Shown: positions 19,437 through 29,646, counted from the stretch's first letter. The stretch: 55,800 nt of DNA from Candidatus Endonucleibacter bathymodioli (GCA_030674915.1 JASXSV010000022.1:1-55800); one strand, 5' to 3'. The notes: generated from the letters alone by a model not told the origin. Made by a program: numbers and translations.

Positions 19437-20165
19437 ATGAGTAACAACAAAAGAACTATTATGCCTAAGAGAAAACCCATTAGCGGCGTCTTTTTCGATC
19501 TAGACGGCACACTGCTGGACACTGCCGACGACTTCATATTTGCAGTCAATCACTTACTACAAGACTATAATAAGCCACCCAAAGACTGCGATATTATCCG
19601 GAAACATGTATCGGCAGGTTCAAGAACTCTCACCGCCATGGCTTTTAATCTTGACCCAGACCACCCAGATATAGAACCTGCCCGCCAACAGCTTCTAAGC
19701 CACTACGAAAAATACATTAACGACCTCCAGCGCCCCTCTCCAGCTGCCATTTACCCCGGCATTCAAACCCTATTAAACGAATTGGAACAACGAGACATCC
19801 CCTGGGGCATTGTCACTAACAAGCCAGAAGTTTATACCACGCCACTTCTGAAACAAACCAAACTTTATAGCCGCGCAAAAGCTATTATCTGCCCTGAGCA
19901 CGTAACACAGCCAAAACCAGATCCTGAAGCATTATTACTAGCATGCATACAGGCAAATTGCTCACCTAATACAAGCATCTATATTGGCGATCACAAACGG
20001 GATATTGACGCAGGCAAGATGGCCGGCATGACTACCGTTGCCGCACTCTATGGATACATCAACGATGATGACAACCCTAGAAACTGGCAAGCCGACTTCT
20101 TGGCCGAAAGCGTTAGGGATATTCACCAGTGGTTGGCCAGCCAAAATTGGACAACACCTCCTTGA
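19437..20165 (+). CDS. mupP: HAD phosphatase, MupP / phosphoglycolate phosphatase type
   Basis: A haloacid dehalogenase-superfamily hydrolase of about 240 residues. Motif I is FFDLDGTLLDT (nucleophile Asp), motif II is IVTNK, and motif III/IV includes the Lys region PKPDP and YIGDHKRDIDAGKMAGM. In Pseudomonas the gene at this position, between ubiG and yciK, is MupP, which dephosphorylates MurNAc-6-phosphate in cell-wall recycling; the close relative Gph acts on phosphoglycolate. Context favours MupP, but sequence alone does not settle it. It begins directly after the ubiG stop; an internal ATG at 19458 (MPKRKP) is a possible alternative start. Confidence 0.82.
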   Translation: MSNNKRTIMPKRKPISGVFFDLDGTLLDTADDFIFAVNHLLQDYNKPPKDCDIIRKHVSAGSRTLTAMAFNLDPDHPDIEPARQQLLSHYEKYINDLQRPSPAAIYPGIQTLLNELEQRDIPWGIVTNKPEVYTTPLLKQTKLYSRAKAIICPEHVTQPKPDPEALLLACIQANCSPNTSIYIGDHKRDIDAGKMAGMTTVAALYGYINDDDNPRNWQADFLAESVRDIHQWLASQNWTTPP

Positions 20166-20192
20166 ATAATCATTAAGAGTGCTCGCAAAACT

Positions 20193-20957
20193 ATGTTTAA
20201 GTATCAAGCCCCTTCCAGCCTACTCAAGGGCCGAAATATTATAGTCACAGGTGCTGGCAGCGGAATCGGAAAAGCAGCTTCACTTGCCTTTGCCAAGCAT
20301 GGAGCCACAGTGATTCTCCTTGGGCGTACAATATCAAAACTGGAAGCCGTATATGATTTAATCGAGCAAAACAAATCGCCTCAAGCAATCATCTACCCAA
20401 TAAACCTTGAAGAAGCAACAGAAAGGGATTATCAAAGAATGGCAGAGGCCGTAAGCCATGAATTTCATCATATTGATGGATTACTTCATAACGCGGGGAT
20501 ACTCGGAAAACTAAAGCCTCTAAGCCAGTATGATTATCACACCTGGCAGAATGTTATGAATGTTAATTTAAACGCCCCGTTTTTAATAACCCGTGAATTA
20601 TTGCCTTTACTGCGAAAATCCACTGACGCCTCTATAGTCTTCACCTCATCCAACGTCGGCCATAAAGGCCGTGCTCACTGGGGTGCATACAGCGTTTCCA
20701 AATTTGCCATTGAAGGATTAATGCAAATACTCGCAGACGAAGAAGACGGCATTAGCCATATACGTTGCAACAGTATCAATCCTGGCAGCACCAGAACATC
20801 AATGAGAGCGTCTGCCTACCCCGGCGAAGATCCTCTTAGCCAACCAACCCCAGAAGAAATTATGGCCGCCTATCTTTACCTCATGGGATCAGACAGCACA
20901 GGTATAACCGGAGAAGCTTTCCACGCTCAACAAAACAACCATATATTTCCAAATTAA
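20193..20957 (+). CDS. yciK: YciK-family short-chain dehydrogenase/reductase
   Basis: An NAD(P)-dependent SDR oxidoreductase of 254 residues. The dinucleotide-binding motif VTGAGSGIGKAAS is near residue 18, the structural motif LHNAGILG near 100 and the catalytic Ser-Tyr-Lys set in SSNVGHKGRAHWGAYSVSKFA near 158-178. YciK is widespread in gammaproteobacteria, but its substrate is not firmly known. It follows mupP by 27 bases, as in Pseudomonas. It ends just before tRNA-Arg, which is on the opposite strand. Confidence 0.88.
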   Translation: MFKYQAPSSLLKGRNIIVTGAGSGIGKAASLAFAKHGATVILLGRTISKLEAVYDLIEQNKSPQAIIYPINLEEATERDYQRMAEAVSHEFHHIDGLLHNAGILGKLKPLSQYDYHTWQNVMNVNLNAPFLITRELLPLLRKSTDASIVFTSSNVGHKGRAHWGAYSVSKFAIEGLMQILADEEDGISHIRCNSINPGSTRTSMRASAYPGEDPLSQPTPEEIMAAYLYLMGSDSTGITGEAFHAQQNNHIFPN

Positions 20958-20959
20958 AA

Positions 20960-21036
20960 TGGTGCGCCCGGGAGGATTCGAACCTCCGACCACCTGGTTC
21001 GAAGCCAGATACTCTATCCAGCTGAGCTACGGGCGC
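20960..21036 (-). tRNA. tRNA-Arg (anticodon TCG)
   Basis: A 77-base cloverleaf on the minus strand with the CCA end encoded. Acceptor GCGCCCG pairs with CGGGCGC. The anticodon loop is CTTCGAA between the TCTGG and CCAGG arms, giving TCG, which reads CGA. The T-loop GGTTCGAATCC is standard. Confidence 0.95.
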
Positions 21037-21158
21037 TTAACATAATTAACTCATAAACAAAAACACCTGAAGCACGGTACTGACTACACTACCCCACCTA
21101 CAGACACTTAGCATAAGCTTCACTTTTTTGCTACTTTCAACTTTCTAGGTACTTTGAG

Positions 21159-21288
21159 TATGCACCTACCTCCCATAAAGGTGTGAGGTTCCTTACCGTT
21201 TTGACCTAACATTACCTCAACACCTACTACTCGTAGACTCATAAGAATTCATTAATCTCCTACTCGTACTTTTAATAGTGATGGTAGC
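21159..21288 (-). repeat. Family M repeat, full length (about 130 bp)
   Basis: Starts TATGCACCTACCTCCCATAA followed by AGGTGTGAGGTTCCTTACCG; the middle has CACCTACTACTCGTAGACTCAT; the right end is ACTTTTAATAGTGATGGTA. The central CTACTACTCGTAG is the best kept part. Confidence 0.75.
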
Positions 21289-21364
21289 TGTAATGGACAT
21301 AAAGTACTAACAACGGATGGTTACTATACATACACCCCTTCATCACGTCAAGTGCAGTTTTATG

Positions 21365-21510
21365 CGGCCCCATTACCATTGAACGCATATGTGTGCGGGG
21401 GGGGGGGAGACGGGTAATTACTATCACTCAACCCAAGCACCTACTATTCGTATGTTCCTAGGGCTTCTTTCTTTTGTCGCCTACTCACGCATTCAATGGT
21501 AACAGTTATA
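21365..21510 (-). repeat. Family M repeat with an internal G11 run (about 146 bp)
   Basis: Left end CCCCATTACCATTGAACGCA, middle GCACCTACTATTCGTATGTT, right end CATTCAATGGTAACAGTTATA. It is longer than the typical 126-130 bp, partly because of the G11 run. Confidence 0.7.
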
Positions 21511-21520
21511 GATTCAAAAA

Positions 21521-22612
21521 CTAGAAAACGCAACTGGCTTTAGCAGCTACTGAATGCACTTTATAATCTCCGCTTAAACTGTAATCGTAGTCAAGACCAA
21601 ACGAAAGCCCCCCAACAGCACAAGATAACCCAAGACCCATGACTGCTCGTCCCCGATCACGCTTTTGCCCCGCTACCACTCCAAACAGCGATGTCATTGA
21701 CGGAATATAAATAACTTCACCTTCAACTTTGTTGTCTTTTAGATCATAGTAACCCATAACTCGAAACTCTGACGTAAACACAACCTTTCCCAATCCTATA
21801 TTGCCTAAAAGACTAACACCAGCACCCGCCTCTGCTATCTGAATATCTTTCGTTTTATGACGAATATCATTTGCAGCTAGTGCAGCATCAGTTTTCATAT
21901 TTCGATCATCGTAGCGCATGCTAACAAAATTAAACTCGGATTTTGGCTTAAGTGCCCACTTTCCACTTATAGCTATAGTATAACCGCCTCCAATGGTCAT
22001 ACCCCAGGTTTTCATTTTACCATCACTTTTAAGATTTCTATACTGTAGCGGAGCCCCATTTACAGGGTTATTCCCTAACGGCTGATTATAGATATATTTA
22101 TTCTCTTCCTCACCATAACTCAACATGGTATCCACAAACCAAGAGCCTTCAGTCCAACCGAAATAGAGCGTCCCCAAGTAGTTATCACCATTTTGCGATC
22201 TAAGTATCGCAGAACCATCTTTAACATCTATATCTGTCTTGCCGTAGGTGAAAGCGAAACCCACAGTTAATTGTTCATTAACTATACCCTCTAACCCAAG
22301 AGTAAAACCATTCAACCTAAAAGCAATTGCATTCTTATCATCGTCCTGCTTTTGACTGCCATCGCTATAAATATAACGCCCCCAGATACCCTGCGACTCA
22401 AAACTATCACCTGCAATGATAGCATCCGCAGCATTACGTCCATTGAGCCTCTGTTCAATATTGCCGTGTACTGCATGAATCAGAGTCGAGTCCACTGCCA
22501 CGCTCATCGTGGATGAAGCCTGAACACAACCAACGACACTCCCCAAAACTACAGCAGCTGACAAATATTTCAACCTTACCCCAAATCTTTTAACTTCCTG
22601 AACTCGTTTCAT
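21521..22612 (-). CDS. Outer-membrane beta-barrel protein (autotransporter beta-domain type)
   Basis: An exported protein of about 363 residues starting MKRVQEVKRFGVRLKYLSAA; the frame opens 20 codons further up, but this start gives a proper signal peptide (basic start, then LSAAVVLGSVVGCVQA, cut near ASS). The Cys in VVGC is a possible lipobox but not a good one. The rest alternates polar and hydrophobic residues and ends in Phe (KASCVF), the classical outer-membrane barrel signature. Segments such as NGFTLGLEGIVNEQLTVGFAFTYGKTDIDV and LGTLYFGWTEGSWFVDTMLSYGEEENKY are typical of the autotransporter beta-barrel domain. With only about 65 residues between the signal peptide and the barrel, there is no large passenger. 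A porin-like role is possible. Confidence 0.7.
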   Translation of the reverse strand: MKRVQEVKRFGVRLKYLSAAVVLGSVVGCVQASSTMSVAVDSTLIHAVHGNIEQRLNGRNAADAIIAGDSFESQGIWGRYIYSDGSQKQDDDKNAIAFRLNGFTLGLEGIVNEQLTVGFAFTYGKTDIDVKDGSAILRSQNGDNYLGTLYFGWTEGSWFVDTMLSYGEEENKYIYNQPLGNNPVNGAPLQYRNLKSDGKMKTWGMTIGGGYTIAISGKWALKPKSEFNFVSMRYDDRNMKTDAALAANDIRHKTKDIQIAEAGAGVSLLGNIGLGKVVFTSEFRVMGYYDLKDNKVEGEVIYIPSMTSLFGVVAGQKRDRGRAVMGLGLSCAVGGLSFGLDYDYSLSGDYKVHSVAAKASCVF

Positions 22613-23062
22613 TATGACCCAACCTATATCTATATATTCAATGTACTGCATGCAATTCTTATATGCGAACATCCCTTACTCACCAACAACGAGATATTTG
22701 CCGCCTTAAGAAAAACAAAAACACCTAGTTTCAGGCCATAGATAATACAGAGACAAAAACATAGTGTAAAACATTAATTAACAATTAAAAAAAACTATCT
22801 CTTCTTAAAAAACATATAGAGACTTTTATGCAAACCATACATTTGATTCCATGAAATAGCATAAAGCAAAGAATAGCAAGTAACAAAACGTTGAGGCTTA
22901 CCTGCAAGCCTAAAACCAATTCAGGACAAAGTTTGACTAGATTTTAACAATAAATCCAATACACTCGTGTTTGCAAAGCCTTCTGATGAACAATATTGCT
23001 TCATCAATTCTAATACCAAAGCCTCATATAAATAAAAGCATGGCATCCTAATCAACACCTTC

Positions 23063-23147
23063 GCATACCATAGGGATTTTATCCTTATAACATGGCGACA
23101 CTGTCAGTTAGCTTGCCTCCTACTCACACTTTCAATAGTAACGGATA
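23063..23147 (-). repeat. Family M repeat, partial (about 85 bp)
   Basis: GCATACCATAGGGATTTTAT on the left and CCTCCTACTCACACTTTCAATAGTAACGGATA on the right, with only remnants of the interior. Confidence 0.55.
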
Positions 23148-23530
23148 AATATGACATAGCGTCCATCTGTCTATCTTGAAGATTTCATACTTCCCGACTC
23201 TATTACCGAAGAACAGAGCAGAAACCTGAATAACATGATGTCAAAGCTAGATGGCTTGTTGCCGAGATTTCATCCAAGGCAAAAGCACCGAAAAGCATCC
23301 TCGAAAGAATAAAAAAATGTTGAAACTGGAGCATATGAAAGTTGGCATCAGAGATTTAGCAGAGCATCTAACACTGGGTCATTGAGTGTCAGTTTGGGCT
23401 AGGAAAAACAAGATATATAACCGTTACCTTTGAATATGCAGATAGGCAATAAACGCACGAACCACCATAAACCTAAAATCACCTTAACATTAGCTTGATT
23501 CTATAAAAAATCTTTACACTCCCCACCTTT

Positions 23531-23611
23531 TATCTCATCTATCTCATCTATCTCATCTATCTCATCTATCTCATCTATCTCATCTATCTCATCTATCTCA
23601 TCTATCTCATC
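23531..23611 (+). repeat. 9 x 9-bp tandem array
   Basis: TATCTCATC is repeated nine times without a single change (81 bp). It is not in a gene. The perfect identity points to recent expansion. Confidence 0.9.
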
Positions 23612-23793
23612 AACGCTATTTTGATAAAGATAAAGATATCATAGAATCTAACGACGGACTGCTCAAGGGTTTCCACCAGCCACAACGGCACAAATAAACA
23701 AACAGAAAAAATAAAAAAGAATCTACTTAGAGAATAAATTGCACCAAACCTACCGTACCGAAAGCAACATAGTACACGCATAACAGGCTTGCA

Positions 23794-23870
23794 TGGTGCG
23801 CTCGGGAGGATTCGAACCTCCGACCCCCTGGTTCGTAGCCAGGTACTCTATCCAACTGAGCTACGAGCGC
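23794..23870 (-). tRNA. tRNA-Arg (anticodon ACG)
   Basis: A 77-base cloverleaf with encoded CCA. Acceptor GCGCTCG/CGAGCGC; the anticodon loop CTACGAA lies between CCTGG and CCAGG. ACG is normally converted to ICG by TadA and reads CGU, CGC and CGA. It sits next to tRNA-Ser and upstream of the csrA side, as in many gammaproteobacteria. Confidence 0.95.
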
Positions 23871-23885
23871 GCAACCTAAATCTCA

Positions 23886-23978
23886 TGGCGGTGAGGGAGG
23901 GATTCGAACCCTCGATACGGCTACAAACCGTATACTCCCTTAGCAGGGGAGCGCCTTCAGCCACTCGGCCACCTCACC
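23886..23978 (-). tRNA. tRNA-Ser (anticodon GCT)
   Basis: A 93-base class II tRNA with a long variable arm (TATACGGTTTGTAGCCGTATC region) and encoded CCA. Acceptor GGTGAGG/CCTCACC, discriminator G as serine tRNAs have. The anticodon loop CTGCTAA gives GCT, reading AGC and AGU. It is followed 15 bases downstream by tRNA-Arg(ACG), so the two are probably cotranscribed. Confidence 0.95.
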
Positions 23979-24077
23979 AACAACGATAGCAATAATACTC
24001 TTATTATCATGGAATGCAAGCATTTTACATATTACTATACCAAGTACCTCTGTAGATGTGCGTAGACAACAAACTAA

Positions 24078-25262
24078 GGAATCTCTGATTGAAGTGGTTT
24101 GCAAGGCGATTGTCAGATTTGCGATAAAATTCTCTGACTTTCGCGCTTATTTCATCGTGATTTTCGATTCATTTTGTCGCTTTTGCCCACTTATCAGCTC
24201 TCGAGGAGGATTTAGGGCGCAATTATGCCGTCAACGCATTACGTTGCAGGTATAAATTGGCCATCGCCATCATCGCCATCATCGCCATCAGGCTCATAAC
24301 TTGCACCCTGTTTTTTTCCAAACCACGGTAACGAACTTTACAGTAACCAAGCTGACACTTGAGGATTCGGAACAGGCGCTCTACCCTGGCTCGTATTTTT
24401 GATTGCTGGATATTACGTTTGCGCTGACTGCTACTTAGGTTGCCTTTTCTTGGTTTGCGCTTGTCATTGACTTCCCAGTGTAATCCTAAGCATCGAGCGC
24501 CTCGTTTATATGTGTCGCTGGTGTAGCCAGCATCGCCAAAAATCACTTCGTCTTCCTTTCTCAACAAAGCAGGCAGCTCGCCAATATCAGCTTTATTGGC
24601 TGAGGTAACCGTTACTGTATGAGCAGTACCACTATTCACATCCGTACCGACATGGATCTTCATGCCAAAACACCACTGATTTCCTTTACGTGTCTGATGC
24701 ATTTCAGGATCACGTTTGCCTTCGGCGTTTTTGGTCGAGAACGAAGCGCTTATTAATGCGGCATCTACCATGGTACCTTTTGAAAGTGCAAGGCCGTGTA
24801 GCTGCAAGTGCTCACTGACCGCAGCAAATAACTTTGTCAGTCAATTGATTACGCTCCAATAGGTGACGAAATTTCAGGATAGTTGTTTCATCAGGTAACC
24901 GATCTTCGCACAGCTCCAATTTGGCAAATCTTCTCATTGATTCAATTTCATACAGCGCGTCTTCCATCATCGGATCGGATAGTTGAAACCATTGCTGCAT
25001 GAGATAAATACGCAGCATGGTGGTCAGGCCGATCGGCTGCGTCCTCCAATACGTCCACTTTTCGGGTGATGTGGTTCAATGATTGCTTCAAAGGCTGCCC
25101 AAGGAACACAAGATTCCATTTTCTCAAGAAATAACTATTTTCGAGTTTTGCGTTTTTTGGCTGCGTAGCTGAGCGACGCAAAACTTTGTTGTTTCATTTT
25201 GGATAACCGGTTTGCCATAGCAATCCTATTGTACTAGGTTTTGGCGATTCAACCAGAGATTC
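24078..25262 (-). mobile_element. IS5-family element (type C), about 1.19 kb
   Basis: It is bounded by GGAATCTCTGATTGAA at 24078 and TTCAACCAGAGATTCC ending at about 25258. The flanks are CTAA on the left and CTAG on the right, which fit the YTAR four-base target duplications of the IS5 group. The transposase is broken. It truncates a family M copy on its right. Confidence 0.8.
24223..25181 (-). pseudogene. IS5-family (type C) transposase, broken
   Basis: The N-terminus MKQQSFASLSYAAKKRKTRK is followed by a TAG stop where the 14.6-kb fragment has GAG. A further shift leads into [24 protein letters not shown], then a shift near 24815 leads into QLHGLALSKGTMVDAALISA (catalytic Asp), IFGDAGYTSDTYKRG and the C-terminus RARVERLFRILKCQLGYCKVRYRG. 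The end carries a three-fold 9-bp repeat (24262-24288) that encodes Met-Ala-Met repeats. At least three lesions; not functional. Confidence 0.75.
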
Positions 25263-25272
25263 CCTAGAGAAG

Positions 25273-25356
25273 CCCCATGACCTTACGAGTAATATGTGGT
25301 TATGAAGAGTGAGAGCAATCAGCCACCCTCAAATATTCAAGAATAATGGATGTATA
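25273..25356 (+). repeat. Family M repeat, left side cut by the IS
   Basis: It keeps CATGACCTTACGAGTAATATGTGG, GAGAGCAATCAGCCACC and the right end TTCAAGAATAATGGATGTATA. The left end was removed by, or lies beyond, the IS5 type C element ending at 25262. Confidence 0.65.
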
Positions 25357-25606
25357 CTCCACTTTCTTATACTAAGCAGTTGTTACATGTGCAAATATAC
25401 GACAAAGAAATAAAGAGCAACACCAATAATATTAGATCATTAAGCACCCCCCTACACTTGCAGTGACGCACGAGTATGCGCAAGATATATTACAAGAACA
25501 AAGACATACAGGACAACATATGAATAACTAACAACAAACTGAGACACTGCGATACCGAACAAAAACATTAGGACACAAGTCAATATGACACAGGCGTAGA
25601 CCCTAG
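25357..25606. other. Intergenic, no gene seen
   Basis: 250 bases between a family M copy and an IS30 remnant. No conserved reading frame. Confidence 0.4.
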
Positions 25607-26462
25607 ACCTCCACAATAACCTATACACTTGGAACTGATTTGTTAGCGAGAGTCTGTGTGCAGAAGAAGCTCATCGCCACAGCCCGCAGAAGCGCAAGAC
25701 GGCATCCAAGATTCACAAAAGAACTGATATGGTAAGTCGTCAGGTAAAGTCGTAGCTAGGCTTAGGCTGCACATCGGAGAAAATTGCAGGGAGCAGGAAA
25801 CTTGAGTCTTATTAATGGGCCGATTGGTTACCAGACTATTTATCACCTAATCAAAAAAATTAATGGCGCTACTTTCTCCCACGCAAAGGCAAACGCTATA
25901 GGCAGCGTCAGGGTGCTGAGGCTGGAGCCAGGATTCACTCCTAAATTCGTGAATATTGATGCGCGCCCAGGCTGCCTGGATCGGGAAAAAAGGTCAGCCA
26001 CTGGGAGGGAAATACCGTTCACGGCCAAGATGGATATCTTGTGATCCTGACCGAGCGTATCTCTAAATTTCTTTTGACAGTCAGAGTGAAAAACAAGACC
26101 CAAAAAGCAGTGAGCCATCCCTCAAAAAGATGCCACGACCTTACAAGGAGTATCTGTAAGACCATTACTCTTTATAACGGTGGCGAGCTTGCTGCCACGC
26201 GAGTATCGCTCGTTCATTAGACTGCAAGATCTACTTTGTAAGCCATACCACTCATGGCAACGTGGACTTAACGAGAATACTAATGGCCCGCTACGGCGAT
26301 TTTGGCGATTTTTCCCAAAGGGAATAAAGATTGCCGACGTGTCGAAAAATACAATTGATGGCGCTTGATTTTTAATCAACATACGTCCACGAAAAGCCTT
26401 AAACCACTTTAGTCCGATTGAATTTTTATCGGGGCAGTGTATTAGTTATTGTGGAAATCTAG
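25607..26462 (+). mobile_element. IS30-family element (type C), decayed copy 2
   Basis: The ends CCTCCACAATAACC (left) and GTTATTGTGGAAATCTAGG (right) are the inverted repeats. Transposase pieces in shifting frames include TKELIW, ILTERISKFLLTVRVKNKTQKAV, CKTITLYNGGELA and LMATWT-REY-WPATAILAIFPKG, in the order expected for an IS30 enzyme. Stops and shifts are frequent. It is a relative of the copy at 9777-10688. Confidence 0.65.
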
Positions 26463-26612
26463 GGTTCTCTAGCCCCCTCTCTAACACAGAAAGTATCTTT
26501 ACAATCTTTCCACAAAACACCAAGATAAAAAAATACCCAGTCACAAAACTAGGCACTCAAATAAATATCACCTATTCAACCGGCTTTTACCTATCACGAC
26601 CACTATAATTTT

Positions 26613-26819
26613 TTAGTAAGCCTCGGAAACCGTAGCTGGCTCAGCACCATACTCTTTTTCCTTTTGGATTCGCTGGTAGATCTCTTCTCGATGTACCGCC
26701 ACTTCTTTCGGTGCGTTAACACCAATGCGAACTTGGTTACCTTTTACGCCAAGAACAGTGACAGTCACCTCGTCCCCAATCATCAACGTTTCCCCTACTC
26801 GACGAGTTAGAATCAGCAT
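26613..26819 (-). CDS. csrA: Carbon storage regulator CsrA/RsmA
   Basis: A global post-transcriptional regulator that binds GGA motifs in mRNA leaders and blocks or stabilises messages; small RNAs of the RsmY/CsrB type titrate it. The 68 residues start [24 protein letters not shown], matching the family almost perfectly, with the RNA-binding strand beta-1 (LTRRVGE) and [21 protein letters not shown] strong ribosome binding site AAGGAGA lies just upstream. The order alaS-lysC-csrA-tRNAs is that of Pseudomonas and many other gammaproteobacteria. Intact. Confidence 0.96.
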   Translation of the reverse strand: MLILTRRVGETLMIGDEVTVTVLGVKGNQVRIGVNAPKEVAVHREEIYQRIQKEKEYGAEPATVSEAY

Positions 26820-27293
26820 TACAATCTCCTTATTTACAATCTCTGTAATTCAATAATTATTATCCTGAGCACAATGCCGCCATTGGTATGTTCAAAGAGC
26901 ATTCTAGCCACTTAGCACAAAAGCACCTGAATATTCTTTTTTACCCTACTTCACAATTTACCAATAACAGAGAACAGCATAGCTTTTTACCCCAAGACGA
27001 CTCACATATTGGGCTCAGACAAAATAGTATATGACACCCAACCAATTCATGCTTAATAATTTTTCAACACAAAAAAGTTAGCGAACAAACACAACCTTGC
27101 CACGAGTACTGTTACTTTTAAAACTCTACAATATAGGCATGAAATCCATAGCACTTTAAGCCAAAATTAGAGCCAAAGAATCACTCTCAAAACGCCTCAT
27201 ATTCACAAACAGACCGGTATAGCGAATACAAAACAATCCCTAAAGCACCAATGTCAGCCGTTTAATAACATAAATTCATCACGCTATAACAAT
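26820..27293. other. Intergenic between lysC and csrA
   Basis: About 470 bases, AT-rich. The csrA promoter should be here. I see no clear sigma-70 pair, no repeat copy and no gene. Confidence 0.4.
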
Positions 27294-28535
27294 TTAGACA
27301 TCACTTGTTTTAAATGGTTCCCTTTCAAGCCCAAAAGCTACATGTAAAGCCCGGACAGCCAATTCAAGATATTTCTCAGCAATAACCACAGATATCCTTA
27401 TTTCCGAAGTAGCAATAATTTCAATATTAATGCCTTCTTGTGCAAGAGCTTCAAACATCCGTGTTGCGACCCCAGCATGAGAGCGCATTCCTACCCCGAT
27501 TATGGATACTTTCGCTATCTTACTATCCCCATCATAGCCACTGGCTTTTAGATCATCAGCCACCAGAGAGAGAATACTCATGGCATTCTGATAGTTATTC
27601 CTGCTAACCGTAAAAGTAAAATCAGTAGCTTGATCCTCTCCCACATTTTGAACAATCATGTCTACTTCTATGTTAGCCCTACCAACAGGACCCAAAATAT
27701 GTACAGCTACACCAGGAACATGTGGCACTCCTCTAATGGTGAGTTTGGCCTCATCTCCACTAAAAGCAATGCCGGATACAATCTCCGACTCCATCTCACG
27801 CCCCTTATCTAAAGTAATAACGGTTCCAACTCCTTCCTGAAAAGAATTCAGAACCCTCAATTTGACATTATACTTCCCGGCAAACGCCACCGCACGAATA
27901 TGCAACACCTTAGAGCCAAGACTAGCCATCTCAAGCATTTCTTCAAAGGTTATGCTTTCAAGTAGACGCGCATCCTCCACAATCCTAGGATCCGTAGTAA
28001 ACACACCATCGACATCAGTATATATTCGACATTCATCAGCTTTAAGTGCTGCAGCCATAGCTACCGCTGTCGTATCAGATCCACCGCGCCCAAGTGTAGT
28101 AATATTCCCAGCACTGTCACAACCCTGAAAACCAGCAATTACCACTACTCGACCGGCATCTAAATGTCGGCGAACAGTGTCGGTATTAATATTCTGAATC
28201 CGAGCCTTTGTATGCGCACTATCCGTACTGATACCCACCTGCGAACCAGTTAGAGAAACAGCAGGGCAATCAGCGCTATTAAGAGCCATACTCACCAAGG
28301 CAATGGTAACCTGCTCACCTGTAGACAAAATAACGTCCATCTCCCTTGTGTCATTCGCCCCCTTAACCACCTTGGCTAATTTAATCAAACGATTAGTTTC
28401 GCCGCTCATCGCAGAAACAACAACAACTATGCTATATCCCTGAGCTTTGAAACCCTTTACTTTTTCAGCTACTAGTTGGATTCGATCCAAATCGCCCACC
28501 GAAGTACCACCAAACTTTAGCACTATCAGCGCCAT
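27294..28535 (-). CDS. lysC: Aspartate kinase
   Basis: Phosphorylates aspartate, the entry step to lysine, threonine, methionine and diaminopimelate. The start chosen is ATG 28535 (MALIVLKFGGTSVGD), giving 413 residues, the usual length; the frame extends seven codons further up. The kinase signature KFGGTSVGD is at the N-terminus and TLGRGGSDTTAVAMAAAL near 150. Two ACT domains (about 265-413) bind the feedback inhibitor: TIRGVPHVPGVAVHILGPVGRANIEVDMIVQN and KVSIIGVGMRSHAGVATRMFEALAQEGINIEIIATSE. In many bacteria an internal start makes the beta subunit. Confidence 0.95.
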   Translation of the reverse strand: MALIVLKFGGTSVGDLDRIQLVAEKVKGFKAQGYSIVVVVSAMSGETNRLIKLAKVVKGANDTREMDVILSTGEQVTIALVSMALNSADCPAVSLTGSQVGISTDSAHTKARIQNINTDTVRRHLDAGRVVVIAGFQGCDSAGNITTLGRGGSDTTAVAMAAALKADECRIYTDVDGVFTTDPRIVEDARLLESITFEEMLEMASLGSKVLHIRAVAFAGKYNVKLRVLNSFQEGVGTVITLDKGREMESEIVSGIAFSGDEAKLTIRGVPHVPGVAVHILGPVGRANIEVDMIVQNVGEDQATDFTFTVSRNNYQNAMSILSLVADDLKASGYDGDSKIAKVSIIGVGMRSHAGVATRMFEALAQEGINIEIIATSEIRISVVIAEKYLELAVRALHVAFGLEREPFKTSDV

Positions 28536-28634
28536 ATTTATATCGCCTAATATCAATACTAGGAAAAGAACTGTACCATGAATACAACTTTTATAAAATG
28601 ACCATTCTCACAAAAAACCAGAAAACTCTATATT

Positions 28635-28760
28635 TATACCCGCCACCATTTAATATATAAGTCGATAACGAATAAGCAAAGACTCATGAACCTACAAACT
28701 ACAGATGCTTAGAGTAAATTAGCAGCCAACAAACTCGCACATTCAAAGCACGTGGGTATA
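28635..28760 (+). repeat. Family M repeat, full length (126 bp)
   Basis: The left end TATACCCGCCACCATTTAAT and the right end ACATTCAAAGCACGTGGGTATA are inverted. The interior has CTCATGAACCTAC and AGCAGCCAACAAACTCGCAC. Confidence 0.75.
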
Positions 28761-29563
28761 TACCAGCGGCCATTGAAGATGCTTGATTTTGAAACTATTT
28801 TTTACACTCTCAGCTCATGCCAAAAATAAACCTAACAGCAAACAACATACTTGAAGTGACTCCATAAGAAAGCGTGTAATACCCAGAAAGGCAACCCCAT
28901 TAAGGCAACATTGACGGATTCGGAGGGCAGACCTGCGCCATCTATTTCTCATTCCTTACAAAACAGTCAATTCAGCATAAAGATGCATACAAATGACGGC
29001 CTGAAAAAGGAATAGTTTAGGCCTAAGAATAGTGAAAGCAGAAATCCCTTTAACTAAGAGCAAGCTCGGCATTTAATCGCACAGCTATACTCATAGCCAT
29101 CAGATTATCATGATATTTCCGAGCATTTAAATATTAAATATACCGTGCCCTTCCTACATAAATGAATTTATTAACAAAACGTCATCTACAAAAAACTAAA
29201 TGTAACACTGATCAAGCCTACTTCTCAGAAATAGGATGCATTTGTAAATCATTATGAGACTTTGAACACCTCATTATAGAAGGCAAAGTGTTTCTTTTCA
29301 TGAATGCTATTCCTCCAACGCAAGCAACAAAATCACCTCAGAATAGATTCTAAACGTTACAAATAAAGATACATTACCTTCCTCTTTGCATCCAAAATCT
29401 GAAGCCAATTGAGAGACTATGGAAGGATACATCAATAAATACACCAGGGAAAATAAATACTTGGTAACTGCGAAGGAGTTTCGACAAAAAATAAATAATT
29501 TACTCTACGAAAATTTACCAGAAATTGGCTCCTCCTTGTTCATCAGGATTAACGATAATATTT

Positions 29564-29628
29564 TATATCAGTCTCCATTGATGGCGAGAACAATCAAAAC
29601 CTCACCCCCTTCAAAGGAAATGAGTATA
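29564..29628 (+). repeat. Family M repeat, short form (65 bp)
   Basis: TATATCAGTCTCCATTGATGG on the left, AACAATCAAAACCTCACC in the core, CCTTCAAAGGAAATGAGTATA on the right. It ends 19 bases from the alaS stop. Confidence 0.7.
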
Positions 29629-29646
29629 GATAAACCCAATAAACAC

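Larger units (their letters stand above)
21037..21520. other. Intergenic with two family M repeats and a poly-G run
   Basis: About 480 bases between tRNA-Arg and the end of the beta-barrel gene. Nearly all of it is two family M copies (21159-21288 and 21365-21510). A G11 run (21397-21407) lies inside the second. Confidence 0.55.
22613..23793. other. Intergenic, about 1.2 kb, with a family M fragment and a 9-bp tandem array
   Basis: AT-rich upstream part, a family M copy at 23063-23147, and a tandem array at 23531-23611. The part 23160-23330 can be read as a short unidentified peptide (SITEEQSRNLNNMMSKLDG), which I do not recognise and which lacks a start. Confidence 0.5.
28536..29646. other. 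Intergenic between alaS and lysC, with two family M repeats
   Basis: About 1.1 kb. A full-length family M copy (28635-28760) and a short-form copy (29564-29628) are present. A small open frame (29419-29664, plus strand) overlaps the alaS end and the repeat and looks accidental. No other gene is seen. Confidence 0.5.

Noticed and set aside
23531..23611. Nine-unit tandem array as a CRISPR
   Set aside because: Units are 9 bp with no spacers; it is a simple tandem repeat.
23789..23989. Open frame of 66 codons reading GRIRTSDPLVRSQVLYPTELRA
   Set aside because: It is the antisense of tRNA-Arg and tRNA-Ser; this peptide is a well-known false gene call over tRNA pairs.
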